Assembly: GCA_030760725.1 (NCBI GenBank)
Contig: JASWHV010000019.1
Span: forward strand, 39,435,944 to 39,499,943
DNA length: 64,000 nucleotides
From: Neostapfia colusana
Lineage: Eukaryota; Streptophyta; Magnoliopsida; Poales; Poaceae
Direction: 5' to 3'
Under the pieces are notes generated by a model. That model saw only the letters and a list, made by a program, of their open reading frames with translations. It did not search any database and was not told where the DNA came from. Position numbers and translations under genes: made by a program. Below are positions 1-11,998 of this stretch, in pieces; within the stretch, counting starts at the first letter, position 1; the number at the start of each line of letters is the position of its first letter.

Positions 1-267
1 GCCGGTATTCACGACATATTTCACGTGTCCCAGCTGCGGAAGTGTCTCAAGTTTACCGCTGCCATCCGCACCGAAGACATCGACGAGTTGAAGCCGGAAC
101 TCACCTATGTCGAGCAACCTGTACAGATTATTGATGAAAAGACCCGGACCACCAGGAACCGGACTTTGAAATTTTACAATGTCCTGTGGAGTAATCATAC
201 CCCGGAAGAGGCGACGTGGGAAACCAAAGATTACATCCACAAGAACTATCCTGAACTTTTGTTATAA
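1..267 (+). CDS. Element C: C-terminal end of gypsy polyprotein with chromodomain
   Basis: The frame is open from base 1 and stops at 265-267. It encodes the last 88 residues of a chromovirus pol polyprotein. The IHDIFHVSQLRKC block is the junction after the integrase core. It is followed by the chromodomain-like segment LKFYNVLWSNHTPEEATWE and a short tail. The chromodomain is thought to guide integration to heterochromatin. The GTG codon at 25 is internal, not a start. The rest of the polyprotein lies left of the window. A polypurine tract and LTR follow within 75 bases, as expected at the 3' end of a full element. No stop or frameshift is visible in this part. Confidence 0.9.
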   Translation, partial: AGIHDIFHVSQLRKCLKFTAAIRTEDIDELKPELTYVEQPVQIIDEKTRTTRNRTLKFYNVLWSNHTPEEATWETKDYIHKNYPELLL

Positions 268-303
268 ACTTTGTAATTACCTCCCGTCTCGTTCTCCTTT
301 TTG

Positions 304-339
304 AATCTCGGGACGAGATTCCTTTTAAGGGGGGAGGAA
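304..339 (+). promoter_or_regulatory. Element C polypurine tract preceded by a 17-bp palindrome
   Basis: Bases 304-320 form AATCTCG-GGA-CGAGATT, a perfect 7-bp inverted repeat with a 3-base loop. Directly after it, 322-339 is a purine-rich run (CTTTTAAGGGGGGAGGAA) ending at the TG of the LTR. This is the plus-strand primer site for reverse transcription. The same palindrome plus purine tract occurs in A and, with one mismatch, in D. Confidence 0.85.
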
Positions 340-3300
340 TGTAAAGGTCCCAAAAATATGAATACAAAGAAACACTAGTTTGCAAAAGTTTGTTCATATG
401 TATGAAATTTAGGGACTTGTTAAAACTTTTCCACATGTGATAACACACATGAGGGTTTTCTTCACACAAGTTTAAATGTTTATTTGAAAACTTGGAACCC
501 AAGAGGGGTCCAAAACAAAGATGGGAAATTCCCATATGTGTGGGAAAACAAAAATCAGATTTGGAACAATTTGTTCAAAAAAAATTCAAATGAGAACAAC
601 ACAATGGAATTCAAAACTGTTGTGCTGAAAATCTCATTTGCAGCAGCCAAAATAAAAATCAGATTTCATATTTGAATTCCTTGGGTCCAAATTAGGGGGT
701 GTGCAAAGTTTCATGATTTATGAAAATGATTTGCAACCCATTTTCCAAAATAGACTTTAAATGACAAAGGATTCAAACACCCATTTGAATTTGGATGAAA
801 CTTGCCCAATTATCCGAATGCATATCAGATTTGAATTCCCACAATTGAATTCCATCAATATTCAAACTGGGGAGATACTTAGAAGGAGATAAGGAAGGAC
901 TGACATGTGGGACCCACATGTCATTGGGAGCACTGAAACTTGCAAAAGATCTTCAGTCCACAGTCTCCCTTTGCCTTCCTCCCACGCGAAGCAACAGCAG
1001 ACCGATCCTTCCCCGAGCGACACCGAGTACCAGCCGCAGCGACCTCCTGCTGGCTCCCCTTCGCACTGGAGAGCTGCTGGACGTCGGCAGCTACCGCCAC
1101 ACTCCCTCTCTCGCCTTTTTACCGAAGCCACGGGCTGTTCCTTCTCTCCCCATGCGTGAGACGAACAGAGACCGCCGCTGAGCTCTAAACCGATCGCTCA
1201 CCGCCTAGCTCGTGTGCGAGCCCCGGCTGATCGGCCAAACAACACCACCATCGTCCCCACGACTCCCTCGAGCCATCACTGAGCGGATTCACGCTCTCTG
1301 CACCGAGAACGGCGAGTTTCCGCGGCGGCCGCCACACAACGGCGACAACGTGCTCCCGTGGACAGCCTCCTACAGAGCGTGTCACGATCAAGCAAGGCCA
1401 GCCTGGGATGCGCAGGAGCTTCCTGCAGCTTCCACCCGAAGCACAAAGCCTGTCTCTGCCTCTCAACGGCGAATTTCAGAAATCCTCTCCGGCCGGTTCA
1501 AACCGAGGTGCGGGTAAGGATCGGTTAAATTCTTGTGCTAGGATGGGTTATAGCACTACAAATTCCACTCACATGAAGTAGCCTTTCTTAGCAACAACTT
1601 TCCTTTTTGGAACCTAGCTTGAAACCCGCTCTGCACGACGTAATTTTGATCTTTCCAACGGCGGCTTCGGTAGAACACGTCGGGCATCCGATGAACCCTA
1701 GGTTGGAGCCACTCCCGAGCCCATGTGCAGCCATGCCTAGATTTGCCAACCTCCACTGGTGCTGTAGAGCCTTTCCAGGAAGCTTTTGACGGGCTAGAGC
1801 GTCAGGGCGACGTCGCCGGACTTCATCCGAGCCGGTGCGCCGTCGCGGGCTAGTTTGGGGGACCTGCCAGCTCGAGGAAACCCCACCAGCGTGTTCCTCA
1901 CGTTGAATTAGGGGCTGGCGGCGAGTTTCAGCATCGGGTGTGGCCGGACGACCGATCCCGGAGCTACTCCGGCGAGCCCGGCGGCGGGGTCGCGCGGGAG
2001 CAGGAGGTTGAAGACAACCTCACCGGTCCCGCCTGTCAGCGACTCGGGGAAATGGGGCTGGATACTTTGTGGCGTGGGATCAATAGTAACAGCACGGGAA
2101 ATAACCCTGTGACCCCGTGTGGCACGCTCCCGGCAGCAGACACGTGTCCCTTGGTCCCACCGTCAGTTTAAACTTTTTCCGGATTTATTCAAATTCCAGA
2201 TTTTTCCCCAAACTTTAGAAGAGCATAACTTTTGCTAGGAACCTCCAGATTTAGTGATTCAAATTGGGTTGGATTCAGATTGACAAACTCTATCCATATA
2301 TGCAACCCGATTTGTATGAAAGTCTTTATTTAATTCTGGAAAATTCTTTAAAGCTTTTCAGCAAAAGAATTTTAGAGCGAATTTGGTTTATCCAAAAATC
2401 CTCACATTTTGCCAGAGTATTCTTTAGGGTGTTATTAGACTCCTGTAAAAGTTTCAGCTCATTTGGAGTTGAATTGATCAGGGTAATTCAGATTCTAAGT
2501 TCCTGTATTCAAATGAATACAGAAACATTTTCAGAGAAATTTCCAAAACTTGTAAATTCAGTTTTGGGCAATTCTTAGCTCCAAAAATCCTAGGAAAATT
2601 CATGTAGACTCTATGAACTATAATTGAAATTGTAGTTCACTGAGTTTGACATGAACATGGGTATTAACTCAGAATTAATTCATCTTTGATTAAACACTTA
2701 GAGAATTGTTCTGAATAAACCACTCACTGAAAAGTGCTAAATTTATGTCCAGAGGACTTTCTTGTGACAAGTAACTCACATGAAAATTTTGAGCTCCATT
2801 AGAGCTCTGGATCACCACTGTCATGTGTGATCTCTTAAGGTGATCAACACTAAAGTGGGAAGAGCACTCAACATTTGATCATAGTGTTTAAACCCAACCC
2901 AAACCACTAGCACCAGTGTCATTTTAAAATTCTTGAACAGAGTTCCAGTTTTAAAACTACCATTAGATCTTATTAGTAAAAGCTTTTCAATTAAATACAT
3001 ATGCATGACCATATCGTGTAGCATATACGTGAAGAAGGGGAGAAGGACTTGAAGTGAAGATCAAGGAGGGAGGAAAACAAGTGATCAAGCTCCAAGTGAT
3101 CGTCACTAACTGATTGTAACCTTAGTCACCTGCAAAACAGGCAAGCCCTGGTTTGCATTTGAGCAGTTTTACAAGCATTTCCATTTTTAGAGATCATAGC
3201 TTTGCATCGTTGATTGCATTAAGTCTAGATGATATTGAAAATCCCACTTGCATGACCAGAAATACCTAAGTGAGAAAGGGTAGAATAGCACCTCCTCGAG

Positions 3301-4600
3301 TGGATTTGGCTACGCTAAATGTTAGTAGGAAAGGTCCGGTAGAAGTCGAGTAGTTGGAAGCTACTCGCGAGTTTAGGGCTGGTTTACTCGGAACGGGTCC
3401 GAATTAGAAAAGATGAGGAAAGTTCACACATAAGAAATGGAGACCGGGCAGGGAGGTTTAGATGCAGCAGGTTGCAGGCCGTGCGTGCATAGCCCTGCCT
3501 GTGTCGGTTAAGGCCCGTCCGTGCTTGGCCCTGTTGGACAACTTTGAGTTGTGTACCGGGCGCATACTGGCTATATGGGACCCAGGAAACCGATGTACCT
3601 TGGGAGATCCATAGTGGAACTTTTCAAACTGCCTTAGGCTTTCGGCGTCAGGGTAGCAGGAGGTAACTCGCTTAAGAACATACCACTGCGGGTATGTACC
3701 TTGAGGGAGCATGCGTACTCGGGGCAGTTGGACTGCGTCCAATGTGGAAGATCTTGGGAAAGGTGGCCGCGTACAACGTCAGTCGAGGTTGCTGCTGGCA
3801 ACTCGGAGTACGGGTGTACGTGTCGTGTAGTCCGGGCGTGTACTGATTCGAATCACCGTTGCTCGCGGTTATATGAGCATACTTGCCCACTGCGTCTTGA
3901 CGTAGTAAGAACTGAAATTGGTTATCTTCTGAACTTGATAAGACTGTGATGAAATTTGTATTTCAACCATGATTGATTTAGAGATAGGCTCATTAAACTT
4001 TACTTTCACTTTGTGCAAGGAGCATCGCAACAAAGCGTTTCTTGTTTGATTGTGGAGTTGCGATGCTTTTTGGCTCAAGGTCCGCACAATGAGCCTTAAA
4101 AATCTGAAAGTTCAGGATCAACTTTAGGCGAGTCCTTTACGCAAATCTAGCCGACCCAATTGCAACCGTCGTTCATGTAGAGTTTCTTGTTTAAGAGAGA
4201 CGGGTCAGACTTGCTGAGCCCATGTGCTCACGCTTGCTATATAAGTGGTTTTGCAGGTTAACATCGACACTAGGAAGAAGGTTGTCCGGTGAGACTCGGA
4301 GACTTCCGAGTCATTTAACACAGGGATAACCCAGCTGCTGCTGTTGTCTTCGTGTTGCTAGCGAGAGGAGTCCGCGGGCTGGACTTCATCTCGAGTGCTC
4401 TTAGTTATTCGACGTGAGTTGATATAGACTTCCGCTGTAGTTACTTGATGTAAAGTATTTACAAAGAAAAACTTGTAAGCTTCCGCTATTGTTTTATGTA
4501 ATACATTGTTCCTCATATGTTTGCTGTTGGGTGCCGCACAACACGGCACCACCCAATGCGATTCCCGGGCGAGTGGTCTGTCTCAGTTGACGGGACCGCA
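340..4600 (+). repeat. Element C 3' LTR (family C, about 4.26 kb)
   Basis: It starts TGTAAAGG directly after the polypurine tract and ends ...GGGACCGCA, after which B pol sequence begins, so TCAGC at 4601-4605 should be half of its TSD. The exact end is chosen by TG...CA and by length relative to the other LTRs; 4585 is the alternative. Contents in order: an AT-rich start; a GC-rich island about 901-2170; an AT-rich stretch; a GC-type donor-like site near 3140 (ACAG then GCAAGCC); a conserved hairpin near 3346-3369; and an end block shared with the other families. Unlike the other families, the exon B frame is not open here. Confidence 0.85.
902..922. promoter_or_regulatory. Perfect palindrome at the edge of the GC-rich island (family C LTR)
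   Basis: GACATGTGGG, a central A, then its exact reverse complement. The core GTGGGNCCCAC resembles the TGGGCC/GGCCCA-type motifs common in grass promoters. Related motifs sit at the island edges of the other LTRs, for example 32793-32810, 52590-52610, 58923-58943 and 60001-60020. A promoter role is inferred. Confidence 0.5.
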
Positions 4601-4934
4601 TCAGCGGCATGCCAGGAAGATCATCTGGAAAGACATCCGGGTATTCACGGACCACACGAATATCCTCAAGTTTTGTGGTTTCCGTATTATATGTGGCTGG
4701 AGCTTTTTGAACCGAACGGTCAAGAATAAGAACATGTGGTTCATGAAGTGGAGAGTTTAAACGAACCACACGTGGAATGATGTCAAGAAAAGCACCATGG
4801 CGATGTAGCCATGACATTCCTAAAATGACATCAAGTTTTTGACTCTCTAACATGATTAGAGAAGTCGGATATAGATTCCCACCCAACTGTAATGGTGCTC
4901 TATAGATCATTCTATCAGCTGTTATTTTTCCCAC
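4601..4934 (-). pseudogene. Element B: end of protease and first residues of reverse transcriptase (broken)
   Basis: This frame continues the protease after a one-base slip in an A run near 4926. Its LDVILGMSWL block is typical of gypsy aspartic proteases. It then has VVREYPDVFPDDLPGMP, the start of the RT region. Homology stops at 4601, where the LTR of C is inserted, so no RT catalytic residues remain in the window. The reading frame runs on into C sequence by chance. Confidence 0.85.
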
Positions 4935-6315
4935 CCAGAGAACATATCAAGTATGAATTATTTGTGGGAATGATAGGCAGTTGATATTTAATAACATAAG
5001 ACTGACTTATGAAATTATGGGTGGCACCGGAGTCAAAAAGTATGACTACGGGATGATCTAAGTAAGAAAACGTACCCGCGAGGACGGGTTCGCCTTCCGG
5101 CACGTCTTCGATAGCTAAGTGATGGACGTTGCCGGGTTTTGGTGCTGGTTTCTTGGGCTGATTACGGGGCTGATTAGCACCCTGATACAGTGCTGCACCC
5201 CTGCCCTGTCGCGGCTCGGGGCAGTCTCTCGAAATGTGCCCGACATGGCCACATGTGTAGCACGTGTAAGGTGTCGGGGTCCCACCGACTTGAGGACGGA
5301 ATCCCGGTGCACGCTGCGGAAACTGCGGCGCACGTGGGACTATCCTTTGGTGCTTCTGCTGTGGTGGATACATCGGTCGGAAGCCCGGCGCATTATGTTG
5401 TCGACCGCGGAACTGAGGCGGTCGCGCCGGCGGCTGCCATCTCTGACCGGATGGTGAGCGATACACCACGCGGTATTTTTGTGGCGTCCAACCACTGCTG
5501 CTTGTTAGCGTGCTGTGTTTCCTCTTATCAGACCCGCGCTCGCGCTGAGCATTCTCTTGTAGAATCGCGGCATTAACGAGGTCATTAAATGTGCCGCGGT
5601 TGCTTTGGGCGAGATGGACCTTCATCTTTGAATTCAGACCCCGGAAGAAAGCGTTGCGCTTGTTGTCTTCCGTCCCCACAAATCCTGGCGCATATTGCGC
5701 CAGCCGGTTGAATAACCTGGAGTACTCATGAGCACTCCTCTCGCCTTGCCGTAACGCCAGGAACTCCTGGAGCTTTATTTCCATAACCCCGGGAGGTATG
5801 TGATACGCGCGGAACGCCTCCTGGAACTCCGTCCATGTGATGGCATGGCCAGCCGGTAAGGAGGCGGTGTAGTTTGCCCACCAGGTACCGGCTTCTCCTT
5901 GAAGCTGTTGCGCTGCATACAGCGCCTTCTGATGTTCGGTGCACCGTAGCAGCCCGAACTTCACCTCCAGAGTGCGGATAAAGCTGTCCGCCTCCAAAGG
6001 TTCCTCGGCCTCCGTGAAGACCGGTGGATGGGTCGCCATGAATTCCGAATACGAACTGTGTTGGGGCTGGAGTTGCCCATTGTCTTGCCGTCCTCCCTGA
6101 TGGGACGCATTTTGCTGGACTAGCATCCGAAGCAGCTCGGTTTGCTCGTCGCGCGAGCCGAGCACCGCGGCGAGAACCTCCGCAAGGTTTCTTGGAAGTT
6201 CTGGCGGTCGAGGAGGTGGTTGCTGTTGCGTCGTGGTTTGCTCCGGAGGTGGAGACTCATCACCACGAACCTGACTCGGACCTCCCTCCTCTTGCGTTGA
6301 ACGTGTCCGCACCAT
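4915..6315 (-). CDS. gag: Element B: Gag and N-terminal protease
   Basis: This is the longest intact B frame, 466 residues. The ATG at 6313-6315 opens MVRTRSTQ, like the gag starts of A and D. Residues about 90-250 are the retrotransposon gag domain with AGTWWANYTASLP and YHIPPGVMEIKLQEF. A CYTCGHVGHISRDC knuckle (CX2CX4HX4C) lies near residue 355, followed by a protease with an intact LFDSGATHNFIS active site. The frame ends at 4915-4917 because of an extra A in a short A run, and the protease continues in the next frame. Gag packages element RNA. A possible splice acceptor (GCAG then A) lies just before the ATG. Confidence 0.9.
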   Translation of the reverse strand: MVRTRSTQEEGGPSQVRGDESPPPEQTTTQQQPPPRPPELPRNLAEVLAAVLGSRDEQTELLRMLVQQNASHQGGRQDNGQLQPQHSSYSEFMATHPPVFTEAEEPLEADSFIRTLEVKFGLLRCTEHQKALYAAQQLQGEAGTWWANYTASLPAGHAITWTEFQEAFRAYHIPPGVMEIKLQEFLALRQGERSAHEYSRLFNRLAQYAPGFVGTEDNKRNAFFRGLNSKMKVHLAQSNRGTFNDLVNAAILQENAQRERGSDKRKHSTLTSSSGWTPQKYRVVYRSPSGQRWQPPARPPQFRGRQHNAPGFRPMYPPQQKHQRIVPRAPQFPQRAPGFRPQVGGTPTPYTCYTCGHVGHISRDCPEPRQGRGAALYQGANQPRNQPKKPAPKPGNVHHLAIEDVPEGEPVLAGTFSYLDHPVVILFDSGATHNFISQSYVIKYQLPIIPTNNSYLICSLGGKNNS

Positions 6316-7826
6316 TCTGCATTCAGATCATTCAAATGATCAGCACATGTTGGTTTATTTCATTCAGTCTATACAATAGTAATACGAGAATGGAGTAAAC
6401 AGTATGCATAATAGTCACACATATGGATAAAGTATAAACTTTATGCAACATATACATCCCTGGACTGTGTCACACGATCGAGTTCCAAAGTATTGAACTT
6501 TATGGGTTAAAAGTTCATTTCGACTATCAGGGTCACCACAGGATGTTAAGTGTGTTAGCATGCATACTTCCTCGCTATTGTACGGGATCCAAACATGTAC
6601 TCGCTCGAAATGATACGTTGAATGCAAAAACTTTTCAACTCCAACTCACTTTTTTACAACAGCCACTGAACGTCGAATTGTGAAACTAAGTGTTTTGCTG
6701 AAACACTTTAACATGGTGTTCACTGTTCAGCTTCTGGTCCAGCTGACCAGTCTGGATAATTCAACAGTTTTGACCACCTTAGGGGCAGAATCTGGACAAG
6801 TGTTCAACAACAAAGTTTTAGCACATTTCCTGCAATTTCCAACGGTGTCTTACTTGACCCTTAGAAATTTTCTACAGGAAGTTGTTGTTGAAATACAGAA
6901 AATTTTCAGAGAGCATTTTGGTCTGCCCTGTTTCCGGACAGTGCCTACTCATCTGAGATTTTCATCCCATTGGAGGGAGATTTTGTTCTGGAGCTCTACA
7001 GAAACGTTGTAGAGGACTTCAAAACCTTTCCATAATGGTATCCCACACCTCCATTGGTTCAACCAATCTTATGTTATGCCCTGTTCAAGTTCAGCAAAAT
7101 TTCTGCCGAAAACAGGGGAGATTATTCCTAAGTTTTTGAGACTGAATCTATACTCCGAATTGACTCTTAGTTGAATATAGGATTCTACTAACCCATAAAT
7201 GGATTCCTAAACTTCATTTTGACTCTTTTCTTTGAAAATAAACTTTTATGCAGTCGGTACTACGTTTCCTCACCAAAGAAAAATCCTAAACCGGTATTCC
7301 GGCTTATACGTGTCAAATGGTGGAACTAAAAACGTCACTCCCAAACGGTTTCTACACGTCATGCACTAACGTGGTTAGTGTACCTGCAGAAGAACACACA
7401 ATAATTGTGCACCCAAAGGTTTTAACATTGCAGGCAGTTCCATATCATAGTAAAAACATACGGTCCGTATCATTGCCATACAGATCATCCTTGAGTCAAG
7501 CCACATCTCAAGGTACATGGTCGTGTTTTCACACCACACGACGGGGAACCCGAGTAGAGCGCGAACGGGTCATCACGGTTGGGAATTTTATCAACCCAAC
7601 GGATACCACCTACTGCCTCATGACCGTTGAGGCACGCCGATGGCGAGCGCTGCGTATGGCCCTTTGAAAATTGAACGTTCAAGAGTTGCATACTATCGTG
7701 CTGCTTACCACACGATGGGGTATTCTCACTTTTGCCTAAAGCACGCTGGAGATCAGCATTTTCATATGCTCTTAGAACCATGAGAAGGTTCAGAGACTCA
7801 TATTAACTACCGTGCCAAGCCACGGT
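6316..7826 (-). other. Element B leader, gag-proximal part
   Basis: Untranslated leader between primer site and gag, here without an extra ORF. It holds a short hairpin near 6426-6443 (ATAAAG...CTTTAT, also present before gag in D). It also holds an AG/GT junction at 7381-7386 on the minus strand and three stems: 7614-7620 with 7628-7634, TACC/GGTA at 7706-7722, and 7808-7814 with 7821-7827. Equivalent stems with different bases occur in A, I and F. The remainder is AT-rich with no convincing frame. Confidence 0.75.
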
Positions 7827-7831
7827 ATAAC
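7827..7831. repeat. Left target-site duplication of element A (ATAAC)
   Basis: ATAAC directly precedes the A 3' LTR and is repeated at 26176-26180 after the 5' LTR. The match confirms A as one insertion in the leader of B. Confidence 0.95.
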
Positions 7832-10800
7832 TGTGGCGGACCGGGATCCGCTCATCCAGGATCGCAGAGGGTGGTGCCGCGCGATGCGACACCCGACAGC
7901 ACAAGTCATAAGGACACAATATATTACATGGGAAAAACAAACTGAACTGTACAAAAAAGTACAATACTCAGTTACAAACTAGTATTTATTTTACACAGCG
8001 GAAGTCTACTCTGTACAACTCACGCCCGCCTATCTAGCAAAAGTCGGTTGCCCAGCCCTAGGGCAACCAACACTGGCTGCACTCCTCAGCTCAGCGTGGC
8101 GTGTACGGCTCCCACTCAGCCGTGGTCCCCGACGGAGGGTAACCCTCGCTGGTGGACTGGTACTCCGAGTCCGTGGGTGGCTCCTCACCTGAAAAACACT
8201 TAAGCAGCAACCGTGAGCATGAAGGCTCAGCAAGGCTTAACCGACTCACCTAAGCATGAAACTCTACATGAGGTGTACAATGACATAAGATAGTAATATT
8301 GCAGCAAATGAACACGCCTACAAGTTCATCCTTAGTTTATCTTTTAGCACAGGTTGACAGTTTGGAAAGCTGAAATTTAGTAACCAATATTGGGTGGCAC
8401 AAAGGTAGCAATACAATTATATCAGAACAACAATATTGAATCATAACATTTCATTCATTAGTCTACGTCACGACTCAGTGAACAAGCGGTACTCGTCACC
8501 GTGAGGGACGGTGAATCGACTCGATATACACCTGCCGGGAAACCCAAAGAGCACGTCACGTATGCCCACCCGTGGAGCTGCACAGCACGCTCACTCAATG
8601 TCGTATGAGACAACCTTTCACCCAACAGTCCAAACGTCGAACCGGTCGCACCGAAACGAGCAGGAGGTTCCCCACACGGAGCATCTCTCTATGCCCGTTG
8701 GCAGATTTCCACCTTGCTGCCCTCAGCCTACACCTATAAATCGGTGCGTTATGCCTCGACGCCCGGAGGTTTAGGCTACATCGGTTTATCGGGGCCCATA
8801 TATCCGATATGCCTTCGGTACGTTCAATACTTGTTCAGCAGGGCCGCACACGGATCGGTCCTCAATCGACACGGGCAGGGCTGTGCACACAAGACTTCCT
8901 CTTGCTGCGCCCTAGCCCCTGCCTAGTCTCATTTTCATTACTAAAGTGATCTCCCGTCACTCGAACCAAACCCGTGTGTCCCAACCTATCTCGCGAGTAG
9001 ATTCCAACTACTCGACTTGTACCGAAGTCCTATGAATTATTAAGCATAGCCTGTCTACTCGAGATCTTAGACACTACCCTCACTCTTATGGAAAGATTCT
9101 GGTCATGCAAGTGGGGTTCCATCCATCCTATACCTAATGCACAATCATACTTCACATGACACATGTAAACAAATTAAAACTTATAAAAAGGTAATGCAAA
9201 CCGGGGCTTGCCTTGTTGCTGCTGGTCTGTAGTTAGCTCTTCTTCCGGAAGGAGGAAGTCCAGCACTTCCGGTGTCTCTTCTTCAGCGACTACACGTTTA
9301 ATGAAATACGATGTGTCAATTTAAATGCAATGTGTAAACTGGAATACTTAATTACTAATAACTCTAGCTAACTGTCCCCTCTGGTTCTGAAATTTTTATG
9401 GTGGATTGGTAGGGTCCTAACCAGAGTCATGACCAAGTTTTATTTGAAACAAAGTTCAATTGAACCTTGTACAAATAAATGCCTATTTGGTCAATATTTG
9501 AGCCTCTAAGTAATTCCAGGGGTTTTCATGGCTCCAACCATTACTTTCTGGAAACTAGAATTTAGGATGGTTCTAATGGAGTTGGTTTCATGTCATTTGA
9601 AGAATTCTACAGAAAGTCATGCCCTAATTAAGATTTGAGAAAATCTGAAAAATGTTTCTGTACATTTTTCTATTTTCTCAGGGCAGTTCTCTTAATCACC
9701 CCATTAAAGTAACTAAATGAACTTGGATGAGTCTGAAAATTTTACTGGGATTCAGGGATTTTCCAATGAACCTGTCAGCCAGATTTCAGAATTTTTCATA
9801 AAGTAGTTCTCCAGATAAAATTCCCAACAGTTTAAAATTTAGGGATTTAATTCTGGAAAACTATTCACTTTCATGAGCTGAATTTGGTATTGATGGAAAG
9901 TACTCAGAATTCTGAGTTCAGCAAAATTGGGTTCATCGAATTTGGAGTTTCCTAGCCAAAGTTCTATGCATTTGAAGTTTGAACTAAAACTGGAAATTCC
10001 AAAAATGTTTAAATCCTGCGGGTGGGTCCCCTGGCTACGTGTCAGCCTCCCAGCTAACCCACACCGGAGCCCGCAGAATCACCCGCGCAGCCGCACGGGA
10101 TCCCGGGCTGCAGCGGATCCGACGATTTAAAATATCGCCACTGACATGCGGGGCCCCAAGTCATCTTCCTTCTCCCGACGCCCGCGCGCTCCCGCCGCCG
10201 GGCTCGCCGGAGCTCTTGCCGGAGAGGGGTTCCGTCCCTCCGAACTCGCTGATTCTCGCCGCCTGTGCCTATCTCGGCCTGGGGAACACGGTGGTGCCCT
10301 CACCAGAGCGTGACAACGGCCGGAACAGTGCTCCCGCCGGTAACAGCGGCCGGGAGCTCGCCGGCGACGTAAAACTCTGCATCCCCTGCACCTTTTTCGA
10401 TGCGGTTTGCTCGGGGAGCTCCACTGACACCTGCTGGTCACGGACATGGACACCGATCCCCGTGAAAACGGCTGTAACTATGACCTCATCGGCGACCTAG
10501 GCCGGATATCGGCTGTGCTCAGAAAACTTCAAAGAACCGTAACCCTAGCCCATGGTTCTTACTGGTTTTCGATCCTAGGTGGTCGTGGCAGGGTATAGAG
10601 CGTGCGTGTGGCTCGGTATGCCCGGTGATGAGCTAACCCCCGCGAATTTTGGGATTTGTTGGGGGCTCGGTCTTAGGACCACCGAAACTTCCCCGGCGAA
10701 ATACTCCCCCGACAGCCCATGAAATGAAGAACGGTTGGGACCAGAAGAATCAGCACCTCAAGGCGGTTCTTTCTTGTGTTGCTCGTCGGGCACGAGAGCG

Positions 10801-11689
10801 CCTGTGCTGGCCGGGCGCCGGTGATCAGTGAGGTCGGCATTTCTGTTCTCGCGCGGAACCGAGGAAGAAGCTCGGGTGGGGGTGGTTCTCGTTCGGGAAA
10901 CAATAGGAAGGGCGGTATGGGGCATGCGCTGGCCTTTGAGCCGGGATTTTTGCACCATGGGGTGGCCGTTTGCTGCCTCGGTGGCTCGCCGCCTCTCCCG
11001 TGCCTTGCGCGCGAAGCAGCGACCGGGCTGCAGCAACCGACTGAACACTCGTATGTGCAGCTGACCTGTGGGCCTCCCCTTTTTCTTATTTTTCCAAATT
11101 TTCTCAATTCTGTGGTGCCAAAATATCCTCAGCTACTCACACTTTAATGTGGAGCTTAGTCACCAAGTCTTAGTTGAAATTTGAATTTTTCAAATTTGAA
11201 CTGTGTTTGGCTAAATTTGCTGCATGTTTAAACTGAAATTCAAATTCAGTTTTGGATTCTTGCAAATTTAGCTCTTGACAAGATGAACTCCAATGAGGAT
11301 GAAAATTGGTGGGCTAACTCATGAAAATGTGCTGAGTTTGAATATGAAGCTAACTTTTGAATTTGAGTGATGAAAGTTGCTGCAATTTGAATTTACATTC
11401 AAATTGACCTCTTTTTCAAATACCTCCAAAAGTGCCTCAAAAAGTGTTGGATTTGCCTGAAACTTGGCTTGAACCCTCCCAAGGCTTTTTAAGTTCTAGG
11501 GGTGAGCTCAACCTCTCATGTTCATGTGTACAAATCCCACTTTGTGAAAATGAAGGCTTTCCCCTCTAATCACTCTTTTGATGGAGGTTACTTGCTCTTC
11601 CCAATATTTCCTAAGATATCCACAATAAAAACTGTGGTGTTGTGAGTTGAAAAAAGTTTTTTGCAAGTCCATTTTCTTGGGCTTTTACA
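7832..11689 (-). repeat. Element A 3' LTR (family 1, 3858 bp)
   Basis: On the minus strand it begins TGTAAAAGCCCAAG at 11689 and ends ...GGTCCGCCACA at 7832. In LTR order it holds an AT-rich start; a GC-rich island about 11080-10030; an AT-rich stretch; exon B; a region of about 1 kb with the CGAGTAG hairpin near 9000-9025; exon C; and the conserved end block. Its partner is 22304-26175. Confidence 0.95.
8091..9289 (-). CDS. Predicted two-exon acidic ORF inside A 3' LTR
   Basis: Exon B is 9289-9212 (78 bases; VAEEETPEVLDF then LLPEEELTTDQQQQ). Exon C is 8188-8091 and ends at TGA; it contains GEEPPTDSEY and PSGTTAEWEP. The gap starts CAAG/GCAAGC and ends TTTTTCAG, which would be a GC-AG intron. 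Both junctions are phase 1. No in-frame ATG lies just upstream of exon B, so an earlier exon would be needed. Expression is unproven and the function unknown. Confidence 0.45.
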
Positions 11690-11724
11690 TCCCTCCCCCC
11701 TTAAAAGAATCTCGTCCCGAGATT
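11690..11724 (-). promoter_or_regulatory. Element A polypurine tract and 17-bp palindrome
   Basis: 11690-11707 read on the minus strand is CTTTTAAGGGGGGAGGGA, adjoining the LTR start. 11708-11724 is AATCTCG-TCC-CGAGATT, a perfect inverted repeat like the one in C. Confidence 0.88.
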
Positions 11725-11755
11725 ACAAAAGAAGAGATAGTGATGTAATAGGGAC

Positions 11756-11998
11756 TTACCTGTGTTGAGACGCCATGAACTCCGGGTAATTTGAGCGAAG
11801 GAACTCCTCGCTCTCCCACATCGCTTCTTCGGCGGTGTGGTTGCTCCAGAGTATTTTATAGAACCACAACGTTCTGCTACGCATGGTTCTGGCTTTTTCA
11901 TCAAGAATTTCCACTGGATACTCATCATAAGTTAAATCCGGTTTCAGCTCGCCGATGTCTTCGGTAGTAACACCAGCGGTATGTTTCAGACACTTTCT
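11756..11998 (-). pseudogene. Element A: chromodomain fragment of pol, separated by solo LTR
   Basis: The frame ends at 11756 and carries LWFYKILWSNHTAEEAMWE, the aromatic-rich chromodomain segment, after RKCLKHTAGV. Its upstream part lies at 16039 and beyond. The two halves were joined as ...SQLR-KCLK... before the solo LTR inserted, and TTTCT is duplicated at both edges. The apparent ATG at 12004 belongs to the LTR, so this is not a separate gene. Confidence 0.9.
11994..11998. repeat. Left target-site duplication of solo LTR (TTTCT)
   Basis: TTTCT is repeated at 16039-16043. Removing the LTR and one copy restores a continuous integrase-chromodomain junction in A. Confidence 0.93.

Noticed and set aside
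4238..4245. TATATAAG in the C LTR as a TATA box
   Set aside because: It lies at the acceptor position before exon C in the other families and is not conserved there. It is too far downstream to drive the GC-island transcript.
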